In this document: piece after piece, positions 10,093 through 56,009 of the stretch
How the letters are laid out: each line of letters begins with the position of its first letter
Numbering within the stretch: position 1 is the first letter of the stretch
Source of the DNA: Xenopus tropicalis
Lineage: Eukaryota; Chordata; Amphibia; Anura; Pipidae
Direction: 5' to 3'
Assembly: GCF_000004195.4 (NCBI RefSeq)
Contig: NC_030677.2
Span: forward strand, 45,075,142-45,139,141
Length of the DNA: 64,000 bases
Notes under the pieces: generated by a model
The model's database searches: none
What the model saw: the letters and a program-made list of their open reading frames with translations, nothing else
Told to the model about the DNA's origin: nothing
Made by a program: the position numbers and the translations under genes

Positions 10093-10403
10093 TACAGGTA
10101 TGGGACCCATTATCTAAAATTCTCAGGACCTGGGGGTTTCCAGGTAAGGGATCTTTCCATAGTTGGACTTTCATATCATAAGTCTAAAAAACATTTAAAC
10201 ATGAATTAAACCCAATAGGATTGCTTTGCCTCCCATAATTATATCTTAGTTGGGATCAAGTACAAGGTACTGTTTTATTTTTACAGAGAAAAGGGAATAA
10301 TTTTGTAAAAATTTCCTTTTAATGAAATCTATGGGAGATGGTCTTTCAGTAATTTGGAATTTCTGGATAATGGGTTTTTCTGATAATGGATCCCATACCT
10401 GTA
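10093..10403. mobile_element. MITE with TACAGGTATGGG termini (copy 1)
   Basis: Starts TACAGGTATGGGACC and ends with the reverse complement GGATCCCATACCTGTA, flanked by TA. The interior carries internal inverted copies of TTATC-AAATT and a CAAGTACAAGGTACTGTTTTATT block, also seen at 26452-26760 and, decayed, near 62840-63040. Confidence 0.8.
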
Positions 10404-10526
10404 CTACAAACCCAGCAGTAAATGGGAAAAAAAAACATCCAGGAGCTATATGATCCAAATTGAAACTTAATCACGAATATTGGGAAGTATTTCTCCCAAA
10501 TGCATGCTGATTTACTTATCAACTCA

Positions 10527-10884
10527 TTAAAGGAACAGTAACACAAAAAATTAAAGTGTTTTAAAGTAATTAAATTATAATATACTGTTGCCCTGCACTG
10601 GTAAAACTGGTGTGTCGTAGCCATGAGAGCCAGCCATTCAAGCTGAAGAAAAGGCACAGGTTACATAGCACATAACAGATAAGCTCTGTAGAATATAATG
10701 GGGCTTTATCCGTTATCTGCTATGTGCCTGTGCCTTTTCTCCTTATAATGGCTACCCCCATGGCTACATAGCAGCTTTGTTTATATAAACTATACTAGCC
10801 TTTTTGAGGCAAACACACCAGTTGTACCAGTGCAGGGTAATTACTGTTATGCATTTTCATATTTTGGTGTTACTGTTTCTTACA
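10527..10884. mobile_element. TTAA MITE with AGGAACAGTAACAC termini (copy 1)
   Basis: The left end TTAAAGGAACAGTAACAC is intact. The right end GGTGTTACTGTTTCTTAC is its decayed reverse complement, so the right TTAA is lost. The interior is an imperfect hairpin (AAAGGCACAGGTTAC versus CTGTGCCTTTTCTCC). A better preserved copy is at 40665-41106. Confidence 0.8.
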
Positions 10885-11026
10885 ATACTCAAGCCTTCGG
10901 GCTCAAGCATTTGGATCCCAAAACCATCTCCATCTAAATAGCAAGCTTTGTGCAAATCGTGCTTTTCTTTTCTCCAACAAAAAAAATTATAAAGCTCAGC
11001 AGGTTTTAGGTGCCGAGATATTTAAT

Positions 11027-11032
11027 TTTATT
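11027..11032 (-). terminator. TRAPPC11: Possible TRAPPC11 polyadenylation signal
   Basis: AATAAA on the minus strand about 400 nt beyond the TRAPPC11 stop codon. It is the most plausible signal I can see, but there is no cleavage-site evidence. Confidence 0.35.
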
Positions 11033-11425
11033 TATGGGGGGGAAGAAAAATGTGATTTGCACTAAGCTTGCTATTCGAATAAAGAAACCATCACAGAGTT
11101 TGGGAACTCTCACATGCTTTTAGGGTCCGGATGATCCAGCATTTTTAAATGTGCTCTTGAATGTTCCAGTACTGTACTGCACTATACAGTGGCTTTAGGT
11201 TTTAATTAATGTCTTTTTGTAACAGCTGCTAAATGTCAATGACACAGGTAAGGCTTTCACAGCTTTATGTTTAGTGTGCATTTAATATATCTTTCTCCTT
11301 GCCACAATGTATCTTTTTCCTTGCCATATTAAGGATCCAGTTACAATATGCTTCCTTCATCAGACCAGACCAGTTTAACTGTACGGCCCATGTAGGCTAA
11401 AAACTGGTGAACAACCAGGACCTCC

Positions 11426-36132
<24,707 letters not shown>

Positions 36133-37359
36133 CTAGTAAAAAAATAAAATAAACAGAACATAAACAGAACATTGTGTTTGCAAGACAATATATGCTTGTT
36201 GTAATATTTCAAAAAGATAAACAGGAAAACTATGTTATTCATTGTGATAATAATAGTGCACTACTATGTTCCACAAAGACTGTGTAGGAGTATATTTTGG
36301 AGTAGGAGTAGAACTAAAGGATTTACTCATAACCTTTCAACATGTAGTAACCGACCAACATGGTTGGTTTAGCATTGGCTCAGCTATGATTTTCAGCATC
36401 CTCAAACAGCCAATGGCTATGGATTTTGGCAATTTTGGTAGAGGAACAGATAAAAAGACACAGCATGACTTATCTCTGCATATAATAATTAGCTATGCTC
36501 CAGGTACTACCCAAGCGACATTGGGATTAGAAAACAGGTGCGCCAAGGCCAAAAAAATCTCTAGCTCTAGCACCTTTATTTACCTGTAACATTTATTTCA
36601 TGGGTTAAAATGAATTACTACATTAATAAAAATAAGGCTAATCTAAAAATAAATTCATAGTATGATAGGAAGCACCAATTTAGAGTGCACTGATCAAGTG
36701 GTAGAGCCTAAGGTGGATTTAAATTTTGACCGCAAGCAGCACCTTGTGGGGGACAACAGCAGAAAAGAGACTAGCTATGCCTAGTGCAACCTATGAATAG
36801 CCTCCACAGATCCACAGATTTAAGTGTCCTACTCCCTCCCTAGGTTGACACCCATTTAGCAACAGCTTTCTCAAGACTTGGGTTGCACTAGTCACAAATA
36901 GGATTTTTTCACCAGTTGGGGAGGTTCTACAGGAGGTGTTAAAATCTCCAATCTTGTTATGAATCATGAATAATTTATGGTGCTGGTTTCACTTTGGGCT
37001 AAAAACTTTACTGGAGCTCCCTATAGATCCTCGCAGGTCCCTGTCTGTGTTTCAAATGAAGGGTGGGCATGTCCTAATGGTCCCTGCCAAGAGTACATTA
37101 GGAGGGGATAGCCAATCACAGGCCAGCAGTCACACAAGCAAAGACAGGCTTCAGTTCCATATTGGATCAGGTCAGATTAGCAGTTGATTGATTCCTATCC
37201 TACAGGGCAGTGTGCTGAGTGCGAAGTTTCCTCCTGCAGGCGACTTGGGATTGCTGATGGAAAGCCTTTTCAGATCGATTTGTCGCCCCCTCGATAGCAG
37301 AGATCTATTGAGGGTGACTCAACCTCTCCGTGGGTTCTTAACTTAAGAAGTTCTGAATT

Positions 37360-37535
37360 GAAAGTGCCTAAGGCATAGAGGTGGGGCAGGCAATATATGA
37401 TTGACAGCTGGGATGTTAAAATGATTTTATAGTGGGCATGGATGTGTTAATAAAGAAAGAGTTTTGGTTTCATGTATAACTTAAAAAGGACTTTTATTAT
37501 ACAGCTTTTTATGCCTAGGTGACAGTACCACTTTA
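37360..37535. mobile_element. Partial TTAA-type MITE in TRAPPC11 5' intron
   Basis: Ends GGTGACAGTACCACTTTAAA, an inverted-repeat/TTAA style terminus. The interior GGACTTTTATTATACAGCTTTTTATG also occurs at 51190-51220. The left border is not clear. Confidence 0.5.
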
Positions 37536-38290
37536 AAAATTAGAAAACAATAGCACAATATGAACAATTTTAGAGACAATAATACTAAGGTCCAGATTGA
37601 GATTCAAAACAGGCCCTGGAGTTTCAAGTAGACAGAGACCCAAACAGCCCCCACAGGGCCAATAACTAGTGACTGTGCAAGGAATTTTACTGCATTCTGG
37701 CATTTGCCACAATCTGCAGTCTAGGCCTGGTCCCACTCTACTAAACTGATCATTAGAAAGCAATTTCATTGAGATTTCTTTGCAACACTTTGGAAAGCAA
37801 TACAGTTACCTCAATAATTATACTGTCATTCAACTCGTTTGTGTGTTGTGCCCCTGTAATTGCTGTATGGACTACAACTCCCAGCAGCACATCTCAGCCT
37901 CATGCAGTGTGCAAGGCTGTAAGATACAGTTGAGTGACAGCTGGGGACTGTGCAATGGACAGGTTGTATCATCATGAGCCTCATAATTTATTTATAAAGA
38001 ACCAGCAAGTTACACAGCACTATACAATTATAGATCTGAACTAAATAATAATCAGCAAAGCAGCACCGAGGAGTTTTTTTACGGTCATTGTGGTTTAAAC
38101 CGATGAAGAGCAGCCCAAGCTGAACCATAGCAGGAAGAATCAGCCATTTGTAGTTCAGCAAAGCGTTGGCTCATTACCAGGTGGGACCCGTACCTCAGGA
38201 AGCAGAGGGCAAGCACCCCACTATGCATTCACTACCGACAGAAACACGGGGTCCGAGTTTCCAGGGAGACCCCAGTTCTATCCGCATTAC

Positions 38291-38400
38291 CTGATCAGCT
38301 CAGTCACACACGATGTAAAGCCCCAGCAACCCACACACGTAATCTTCACCCCTAACTCCCGGCTCCGACAAGTACAGGTAACATTCTACGGTGACAAATC
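38291..38400 (-). other. TRAPPC11: Inferred TRAPPC11 5' UTR exon 1
   Basis: The donor GATCAG|GTAATG at 38290/38291 is the best minus-strand 5' splice site between the coding start and the RWDD4 start. The right edge (transcription start) is a guess. Confidence 0.5.
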
Positions 38401-38786
38401 CTTGCAGGATATCAATCGCACTGGAAACCGGAACATGGACTCAGCCCAGAGTGTCAGCTGATTGCCTTTCAGAACTAGCTAAAACGCAGAGTCAGACATT
38501 TTTGTTAAGGTCAGTAATAGCTGCAGTACGTGAATGCCAAAGGGAGGCTACCCTTAATAAAAATGGCAGCTTAGAGCTTTTCGGGCTGTCGCACAGCGAT
38601 TACGTAGTTGTTCTAGTTCCCAATACTGTGCCTATGTGTATGGAGGAGGGGTGGCGAGAGTAACTAGAGTGCATGGGCAGGGGTACTTGCTAATACTTGC
38701 TGGGGTTACTTACTCGGCTCGATATAAGGGGAGTACATGTGTCAGTGAAAAAGGATACATATTTAGGACGGAACTTATACAAAAGC
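38401..38786. promoter_or_regulatory. Putative bidirectional TRAPPC11/RWDD4 promoter
   Basis: Under 500 bp separates the inferred TRAPPC11 first exon from the RWDD4 ATG, and the genes diverge. The segment is free of recognisable repeats, unlike nearly everything around it, and has more CG dinucleotides than the flanks. A TATA-like CGATATAAGG lies at about 38718-38727, about 60 nt upstream of the RWDD4 ATG. Confidence 0.6.
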
Positions 38787-49436
<10,650 letters not shown>

Positions 49437-49554
49437 AAAAGAGCTTGGAATCTTTTAATACATCAAACACCATCAAGAAAACGACCTTCTATAGTTTATT
49501 TTACAACACTTATTTATTAAAGAGATTAAAAGACATTTTCTAGAGGTCCTGTTC

Positions 49555-49560
49555 AATAAA
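49555..49560 (+). terminator. RWDD4: RWDD4 polyadenylation signal
   Basis: AATAAA 119 nt after the stop, followed about 15 nt later by a GT/T-rich stretch (GTGTGTCTTTTT). Confidence 0.8.
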
Positions 49561-50662
49561 CAGTGTGTCTTTTTACTAAATTATCTTATATTGGCATTGC
49601 AGCATTTATGTTATCTGTGACACATTCGCTAGAAATTATTCTATTTGTTTGTGGATGTTTTGGGAGAATTCTTTTCTGCCTTGCAAAATGATGCTTCTAC
49701 TATGCCGAGGCTGAGATATTTTGTGCTTTTAGGTTTATAAGCAGTGTGATTCCAGCCACTGAAAGCCTGTAATACTTTAAATCCAATTGAAATCCAATTT
49801 GTGTTCCTTTTTTTTTTTAAACATTTTTCTCAGGGTCCTGTGCCTGGGGGGGTCACTTAATAACTGGTGTGAAACTAATTATGCACCTTGTTTTAATTGT
49901 TATTATGTGTTGTATAAAGAAATTCCTTGTATACGTTTCCCTCAGTTTAACGTCTCTTCTACTGGGGCTTTCCCCTCCTGGTTCAGTTTAAATATTTTCC
50001 TACTGTCTCTCTTACTGAAAGCACCATATTCTACCTCACTGTACAGAAGAAAGGTGTATACAGTGGCGGATTTCTGCTAAATGCATCCAGAGGCTGCACC
50101 CAGTTGGATTGTTTTTCTTGGGCCAAAAGTCAGATCATAGTACATGTCTATGGAGAACCACTGGGACATAACCACATCAACAGCCCGACTCAGTCCTCGC
50201 ACGTAGGGATTTTTTAAAATTTGTTTGGCAGCACCCAAATCTGCATAACTGAATTTAGATATTGCATAGAAAAACATAGCCACTCCAAAGGACTGTGACA
50301 TGGTGCTCCTACAGCAGTACTCTGACCAGGGATTCAGTTTGGACTGGAATATTGTGAATGACAGTTTGCAGCAAAACTAAACCAATGGTCCCCAAACATT
50401 TCTAGGTTGAATATGTGAAAATGCTGCTGTTTCAGCCATTCAACCATACGCTACATAATATCTAAGGCAGCAATGTATGTGTTACCTTCAGCTCCCACCA
50501 GTAACTATCAAGCATGGCTTCCAGGATTATCAAGAACTTTAACAACACACTCCCTATACCTGCCCCCCAGCCATTGCTCTGGCGGACAGCCCCGTATTTT
50601 TTAAAAGTGCCATCTTCTGCAGCAATAGGCGCAATTCATTTCTTAATGGGCACCTGTCAGTC
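49561..50662. other. Intergenic after RWDD4, no gene seen
   Basis: No exon recognised. Small open frames at 49787-50080 and 50077-50301 have no domain; repeat-like fragments are likely (CAGTGGCGGATTT at about 50060). Confidence 0.45.
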
Positions 50663-50665
50663 TTA

Positions 50666-50815
50666 GGCTGGTGGCACATGGGGAGATTAGTCGCCTGTGT
50701 CAAATCTTTGCTACCTTATGCTGAATTGCCATCCCACTGGCAAGAAAGTGAATAGCTGGTGGGGTGGCATATGTGTCACTCTGTCTTTCAACTATCTCCC
50801 CATGTGCCACCAGCC
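50666..50815. mobile_element. PIF/Harbinger-like MITE (short, decayed copy 3)
   Basis: GGCTGGTGGCACATGGGG at left, CCATGTGCCACCAGCC at right, with TTA on both sides (50663-50665, 50816-50818). Carries GGGGAGATTAGTCGCC and GCCATCCCAC as in the copies at 46-253 and 1813-2027. Confidence 0.8.
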
Positions 50816-50818
50816 TTA

Positions 50819-53800
50819 AGAAGAATTCCAAATTTCTAGTTAGTCAAGCAAAATAAACCAGTTTAATAAACTGCTTACAATGTACAAGTTATTTAAATCT
50901 TCTTTTCTTCATTCTTTTGTAATCCACAATAAGAGCATACAGACAGGCAACATATTGTGGACACAATGAAGGCAAAGTTTACATCATCCCAAAATCTTAT
51001 GTATGCTCCAATAAGGAGAACCCATGATGCCCAAGACCTTGCGCAGGTTACACAATTACAGATAATGAGCAGGAAATGGGAATGAGGGCAGTGATAGTTG
51101 TGGCAAAGGCATAGATACGGAGAAGTCAATGTATGACTGACAGCTGAGATTTTTAAACAAGAATCTGGTTTTCATGTTTAATTAGAAAAGGACTTTTATT
51201 ATACAGCTTTTTATGTCTGGCTATATCTACCAGATTTGCATGCTATTCAGAAGGGATTTTTGTTTATTCGGATGCTTTGTGCCAGGGGTGCACCTCAGTT
51301 TTTATATAGTACTATAGATTCTCACCTGGATTAAAGGAGTGCTCCACCCCAAAACATTTTTTTTTTTTTGCATTAAGAAAACTTTAATTCTGAGAAACCT
51401 TTCAATATTTATTAATTACGTATTGTCAGTGGTTTAAAATGTATATGTAAATGAAATTGAAATAGAGTGTGTGTTTCCCTTCCTTGTTCTCTGGTTCTGA
51501 CTCTGCTACATTGTTTCAGGAGTCAGAACCAGAAGAGCAGAGGAGAGAAACAATTACAGTTATACAAAATAAATGATCAATGTCTGATTATAGGGAAAAA
51601 TACCTCCCACTCAGTTGGGCTTAAGTAGAAAAGGTGCAGTAGATTATCTAAACTGCCAGAAATAAATATAAATGTATGTTTTATTGTACATTTAGACAGA
51701 CATACCTGTTTCCACAGACTGAAGGAAACCATGATAGTATCTATATTTGCAGGGACCATCTCCCCAGCCCCCTTAGACTCATAGTGTAATTCAACCCCCC
51801 TCTCACCTTGTTCCATTGTGAAATGATGGATTCTGGGACCTAAAGTCCCTCTGCTTTCCATAATGGTTGGTGCACAGATTCTCTGGAAAGCAGTCCCACA
51901 ATCCATCATTGCTTCAGTAGCGCTTACATTTACAAATAACTTCAAAACCATGGACCACATTTAATTAATGTACTATAAAGTTGCTCAGAATTACCCTTTT
52001 CTTTCATTATGCAAATATACACTTTCTCTGCCGTTTTCACATGGGCCCCAACTGAATCAGGTCATATCTATTTGCCTGGTAGATGGGGTTGGGGGGGTCA
52101 CACACATGTCCTTGAACAGATGAGAATGAAGGTTTTGGCTCCTGAAGTTCCCCGGCTGTGTAGGAATGGATGGGGGTGCAGGAACATGTTACTCTGTCAC
52201 TGAATATAAAGGGAAAAACTTTTTGGCCCAGCGTTTGTTACTCTGCTGATCTGAATGCAGACTGGGGACCTTTCACCCACAGAGATGGAAATGAAAAGCC
52301 GAATGTATGAAAAGGAGGTCTGCTCAGGCCCCTGCTGCCCTTCAGAGTATTATGAGTTTCCATGGGGATGAATGCAGTTTGCTCAGCTCCAAGGCTGCAG
52401 TTCTCCTCCATCTGTCAGCTGGGAGCATCTGTGCCCAACCCTTATCCCTTCACTGCTGCGCTGCATTACAACTAAACTACAGACTCAATCTGGAGCAGTG
52501 ACTTGTGAAATGACATCCCAACTAGTGAACCCCAAGGTAAGCAGAATGTGCGAAACCATGGTTCCATTGATCAGGAAACAGAACTCCCCAAACCTATCCC
52601 CAATACAGGTTCTTGGGGGTGGTGGGGTGAGGAGGTTGTCAAGGTTGCACATTTGTATAGCATTTTAGAGAGTAAGAAACTTATATCTGGCTGTTCTTGA
52701 AAGTTAGAACAACTACCAGAACACAACCGGTCTATCATTATGCCTGGAGAACATGCACAAGGCTGCTATCAGTAATCATGGGGCCCCATTACACTAAGTT
52801 ACAGGGCCATTCAGTCTCCCTAGGTAGATGAAGGAGGAAGCCCCCCCACAAAACAAATGGACACACCCATTTATGCACAATCCCTGCCCACAATATATTG
52901 AAATCCCAAAGCTCCACATTCCCTCCTGTCCCCAAATGATATCTTTATGGATCATGGGGCCCCCTTCTTCTATAGGGTCATTGACTGCTGCCCCCCCCAT
53001 GGTAGCACTGAACATGCTGCTAACATGAAACCGAGATTAAGCAAATACAAAGCATACAAAAGCAACTATTAATGTAAGTTGACCATATACAGACATGTAT
53101 CTTTGGTCATTGGGTAGATTTTAATCAGTTTGACAATAATATCCCTCCAATTACAGTCTGTGTGACCTAATTTTAGGATGAGGAACCTGACTGGCATCTT
53201 TACATGTGGCCTGTCTGCTTTTCTACAAATGATCATATTTACAAAGTTGGAGTATTTATATTAGTGATTCTTCATTCTATGTTCTGTACAGTGCCACCAA
53301 TAGTAATCCTGTGGTCCCATACTAAAAAATAAGCTTGTTGGCAGGACCTACCTTCCAAGGGGCACAAATAACTGGTAGACTAAAAATTGGAGCCCCTCGG
53401 GGAAGGCCCTGCCAACAAATAAAATGGGGCCCAGTGAAAAAAATGCCTCTTGCACTCACAGTGACACCCAGGACCCAATTATCTCAAAACTCCATCTATG
53501 CACTCCCTTGTAAGCCCTGCTGCTTTCTCAACCCAGAAAAATCACCATTCAGTCCTGGAGCCCCCAACTAGGGATGCCAGGTTGGCCGTTTTTTCTGCCA
53601 AACTGGGCTACTAATGTAAAGCTCAGGCGGGTTTCCAAAGTACAAACCTACCATGGTACAGATTTGGCCTAGTCTTTGGAGCCTTGCTGGGTTTGTACTT
53701 TGGAAACTCACTAAAGTTTTTACTCCTCTAGTGTACCTGACATGCCTCTCCCAGTGCATGTTGGTCGATGTAGTTTGTACCTAACAGTTTTCCTACAGCT

Positions 53801-54000
53801 AGGGGCATATATATAATAAGGCACCAGAGGGCCTGTGCCTAGGGTGGCATGTTCTTTTTTTATTTAAACAAAATAGGGGTGTAGGGGACTGCGGACTGCG
53901 GACTGTGGACTCTGTGTAAGTGTCACATGGTCTCCTGTCAATACATCACTGTTTCTTACCCTCCTGCAAGTGATATCAAGTGCCACATTGGTGCTATGCT
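50819..54000. other. Intergenic, weak repeat fragments, no confident gene
   Basis: Contains a fragment shared with 37440-37520 (GGACTTTTATTATACAGC at about 51191), a TTAAAGGAGTGCTCCACCCC TTAA-type terminus at about 51334 without a visible partner, and unassigned sequence. A GT donor-like CCCAAG|GTAAGC at 52534/52535 follows a short open segment on the plus strand, but I cannot support a gene. Confidence 0.4.
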
Positions 54001-54003
54001 ATA

Positions 54004-54004
<1 letters not shown>

Positions 54005-54045
<41 letters not shown>
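54005..54045 (+). repeat. (TTA)n microsatellite
   Basis: About 13 uninterrupted ATT units. Confidence 0.93.
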
Positions 54046-54084
54046 CAGACTTGCACACACAGCAGAGAGAAAGGTGACTAGTTA

Positions 54085-54141
54085 TTACTAACATTTATTT
54101 ATAAAGCGCCAACATATTCCGCAGCGCTGTACAATAAGTGG
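54085..54141. repeat. Interspersed repeat, TTTATAAAGCGCC core (copy 2)
   Basis: CATTTATTTATAAAGCGCC then AACATATTCCGCAGCGCTGT, matching 26135-26190. Truncated after ACAATAAGTGG. Confidence 0.65.
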
Positions 54142-55340
54142 CCAACCTGTCAAAACTTGTTTTGTTGTTTTCCAGACTGCTTCTGTTTAATTTTGCTTAG
54201 AAAGTTATTTGCCTCAGAAAAAACACAGTTAACTACATGAAGCTCATCTGACTGAAGAAGAGTATGGATGTTATTAGAAGGAGCACCACAGCTAATGTCT
54301 CACAGAGAAAGAGGAGTGAAGTCAAGCTGAAAGTGTACAAGGAAAATACTGTCATTGGCTTACATAGATGTTGCACTTCTTCTGGAAGACTGCGGTTGGT
54401 CAGTGTATTTTACCTTATGTCATTTGGTTTTGTCTTCTAAAGTATCTTTCAGGATATTACGTCTCAATGTATTGTGTGAGCAGGGCTGCTTCCCTAGGTA
54501 CTGGACCCCAGCCGGCCCCTTCTCTTGGTGATCAGCTTATGTACAGAAGGTTTTGCTGTCCTGCACACACAGACAGTTCTTTGTCTCTAGCTGACTGCAA
54601 CTTTGTATTGGGAATAGTCTCTTTGGGAAGACAGCTCCAGTTGTATGGGGTAAAACATTATGTCAAAAATATTCTTAAAATTATGAATAGCAGATACATT
54701 AACAGCTGAGCGCCAGTAACATCAGCCACATTAACCTGCAATATCAGGCCCACACATTTGTATCCCCAATGGCAAACGATACAGTTTTAACCAATTTACC
54801 ATTTGTTTTGTTGATCCCCAGATAAGTTTTTTATATTTTCCTCTGGCATGCCAACCTTTAGTATTTACATCTCGCCTTCATATTAAAACTGTCTTCTGCC
54901 AAAACCGCATTCTTCTTCCATGTCATGAGTAATGATAATTAACTTGATTATGGCATTCTTTTATTAAGGCAGGTACAATATTTAGGGGCATATTTAAAAA
55001 GATTCAAACCAGGGGAATCCCCAATGGATTCCCAGTAGTTCAAATGCTATCATCAGTATTATCCCCTTCTTACATTAATGAATTGGCGTATATCCCAAAG
55101 CCTGTTGGCTTTTTATAAGTGTGCAAATTCGTCAGATTAAGCAGCAGCACAGATCTATAACACTCATTTTGTTCAATAAGTTCCCAAATGAAGAATAAGC
55201 ATGAAGTGTGCCTGCAACCTACCAGTAAGTTATTTCTTGAGAGTCTTTAGGGCACATAACTGTTTTGTGTCCATGTACTCTGCCAGGAGCACCTGGAACA
55301 AGACAGTAAGGGCAGTGCCTATTCTTTAGCAGTTTACTAA
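54142..55340. other. Intergenic, no confident gene
   Basis: A 58-codon plus-strand open frame at about 54264-54440 (MDVIRRSTTANVSQRKRSEV at its start, hydrophobic end) has protein-like composition but no recognised family. Confidence 0.35.
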
Positions 55341-55596
55341 AGGTCCCCATACACATCGCCAAGCGAGCGGATCTTCACCCGATATCCCCACCTACGGGTG
55401 GGTGATACCGGGGAGCGTTTAGGTAAAAAAAAAAAAAAATTTGATTATGTGGGCGGCAATGGGGCAGTCGGTTCGGGGACCGCATCAATGAGCCCCCGAT
55501 CCGACTGAATTTTCTAACCTGGCTGATCGGTATCTGGCCAATTTTAGGCCAGATATTGGTCAGCCAGGCCCCTCATTTCTGCGTGTATGGGGACCT
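55341..55596. mobile_element. PIF/Harbinger-like MITE with AGGTCCCCATACAC termini (copy 1)
   Basis: AGGTCCCCATACACATCG at left and GCGTGTATGGGGACCT at right, with a TAA duplication on both sides (55338-55340, 55597-55599). GC-rich hairpin interior. A copy at 58700-59015 is in the reverse internal orientation. Confidence 0.85.
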
Positions 55597-55760
55597 TAAC
55601 TCTTATTAGGGACACAGCAACTCACCTTTTCAAAGGTGCCTTTGCCCAGTACAGGCAGATAGTTAAGAGGCAAAAAAATGCTAGCAAATTATAGTTATCT
55701 TATAATAATAATAATAATAATGATAATGGTAAAAAGAATAACAATAGAATACTAAAAATA

Positions 55761-56009
55761 TTAAGAATATGGGCCAAATGGGTCAGATGGTCCTTCTGCA
55801 ACTAGAAGCTCGGCCACTGATTCTGAGCCAACAGCAGCTACTTCACACTGCAACACAACAAAGAGAATTATATGTCATATAAAGACATAAATTATTTTTA
55901 AGAATACATGGAATATACTTACAGCTGATGGGACAGTGAAGTTACTCACCGTGTCCTCTTCTGGCTCAGATTCACCCTTCTCCTGGGCTGGGATTATTTG
56001 TCCAATGGT
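55761..56009 (-). CDS. Candidate last two exons of an unrecognised gene
   Basis: Minus-strand exon 56009-55950 (60 nt, acceptor CTCCCTGTCCCAG, donor ACG|GTGAGT) joins in phase to 55847-55761 (acceptor GTTGTGTTGCAG), which ends in TAA. Joined, they encode about 48 residues beginning TIGQIIPAQEKGESEPEEDT and ending PSDPFGPYS. The sequence is acidic, non-repetitive and outside any repeat I can see; the intron is 102 nt. I do not recognise the protein and found no clear upstream exon within the window, so this could be chance. Confidence 0.3.

Noticed and set aside
38391..38663. 90-codon plus-strand open frame in the promoter region
   Set aside because: Lies upstream of the RWDD4 start, has no splice link to it and no recognised domain; probably 5' UTR or promoter.
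51577..51960. 127-codon minus-strand open frame
   Set aside because: No domain, no splice context and mixed composition; likely chance.
52307..52668. Overlapping plus-strand open frames ending near a GTAAGC donor
   Set aside because: The frames disagree at the donor and no acceptor or partner exon was found.
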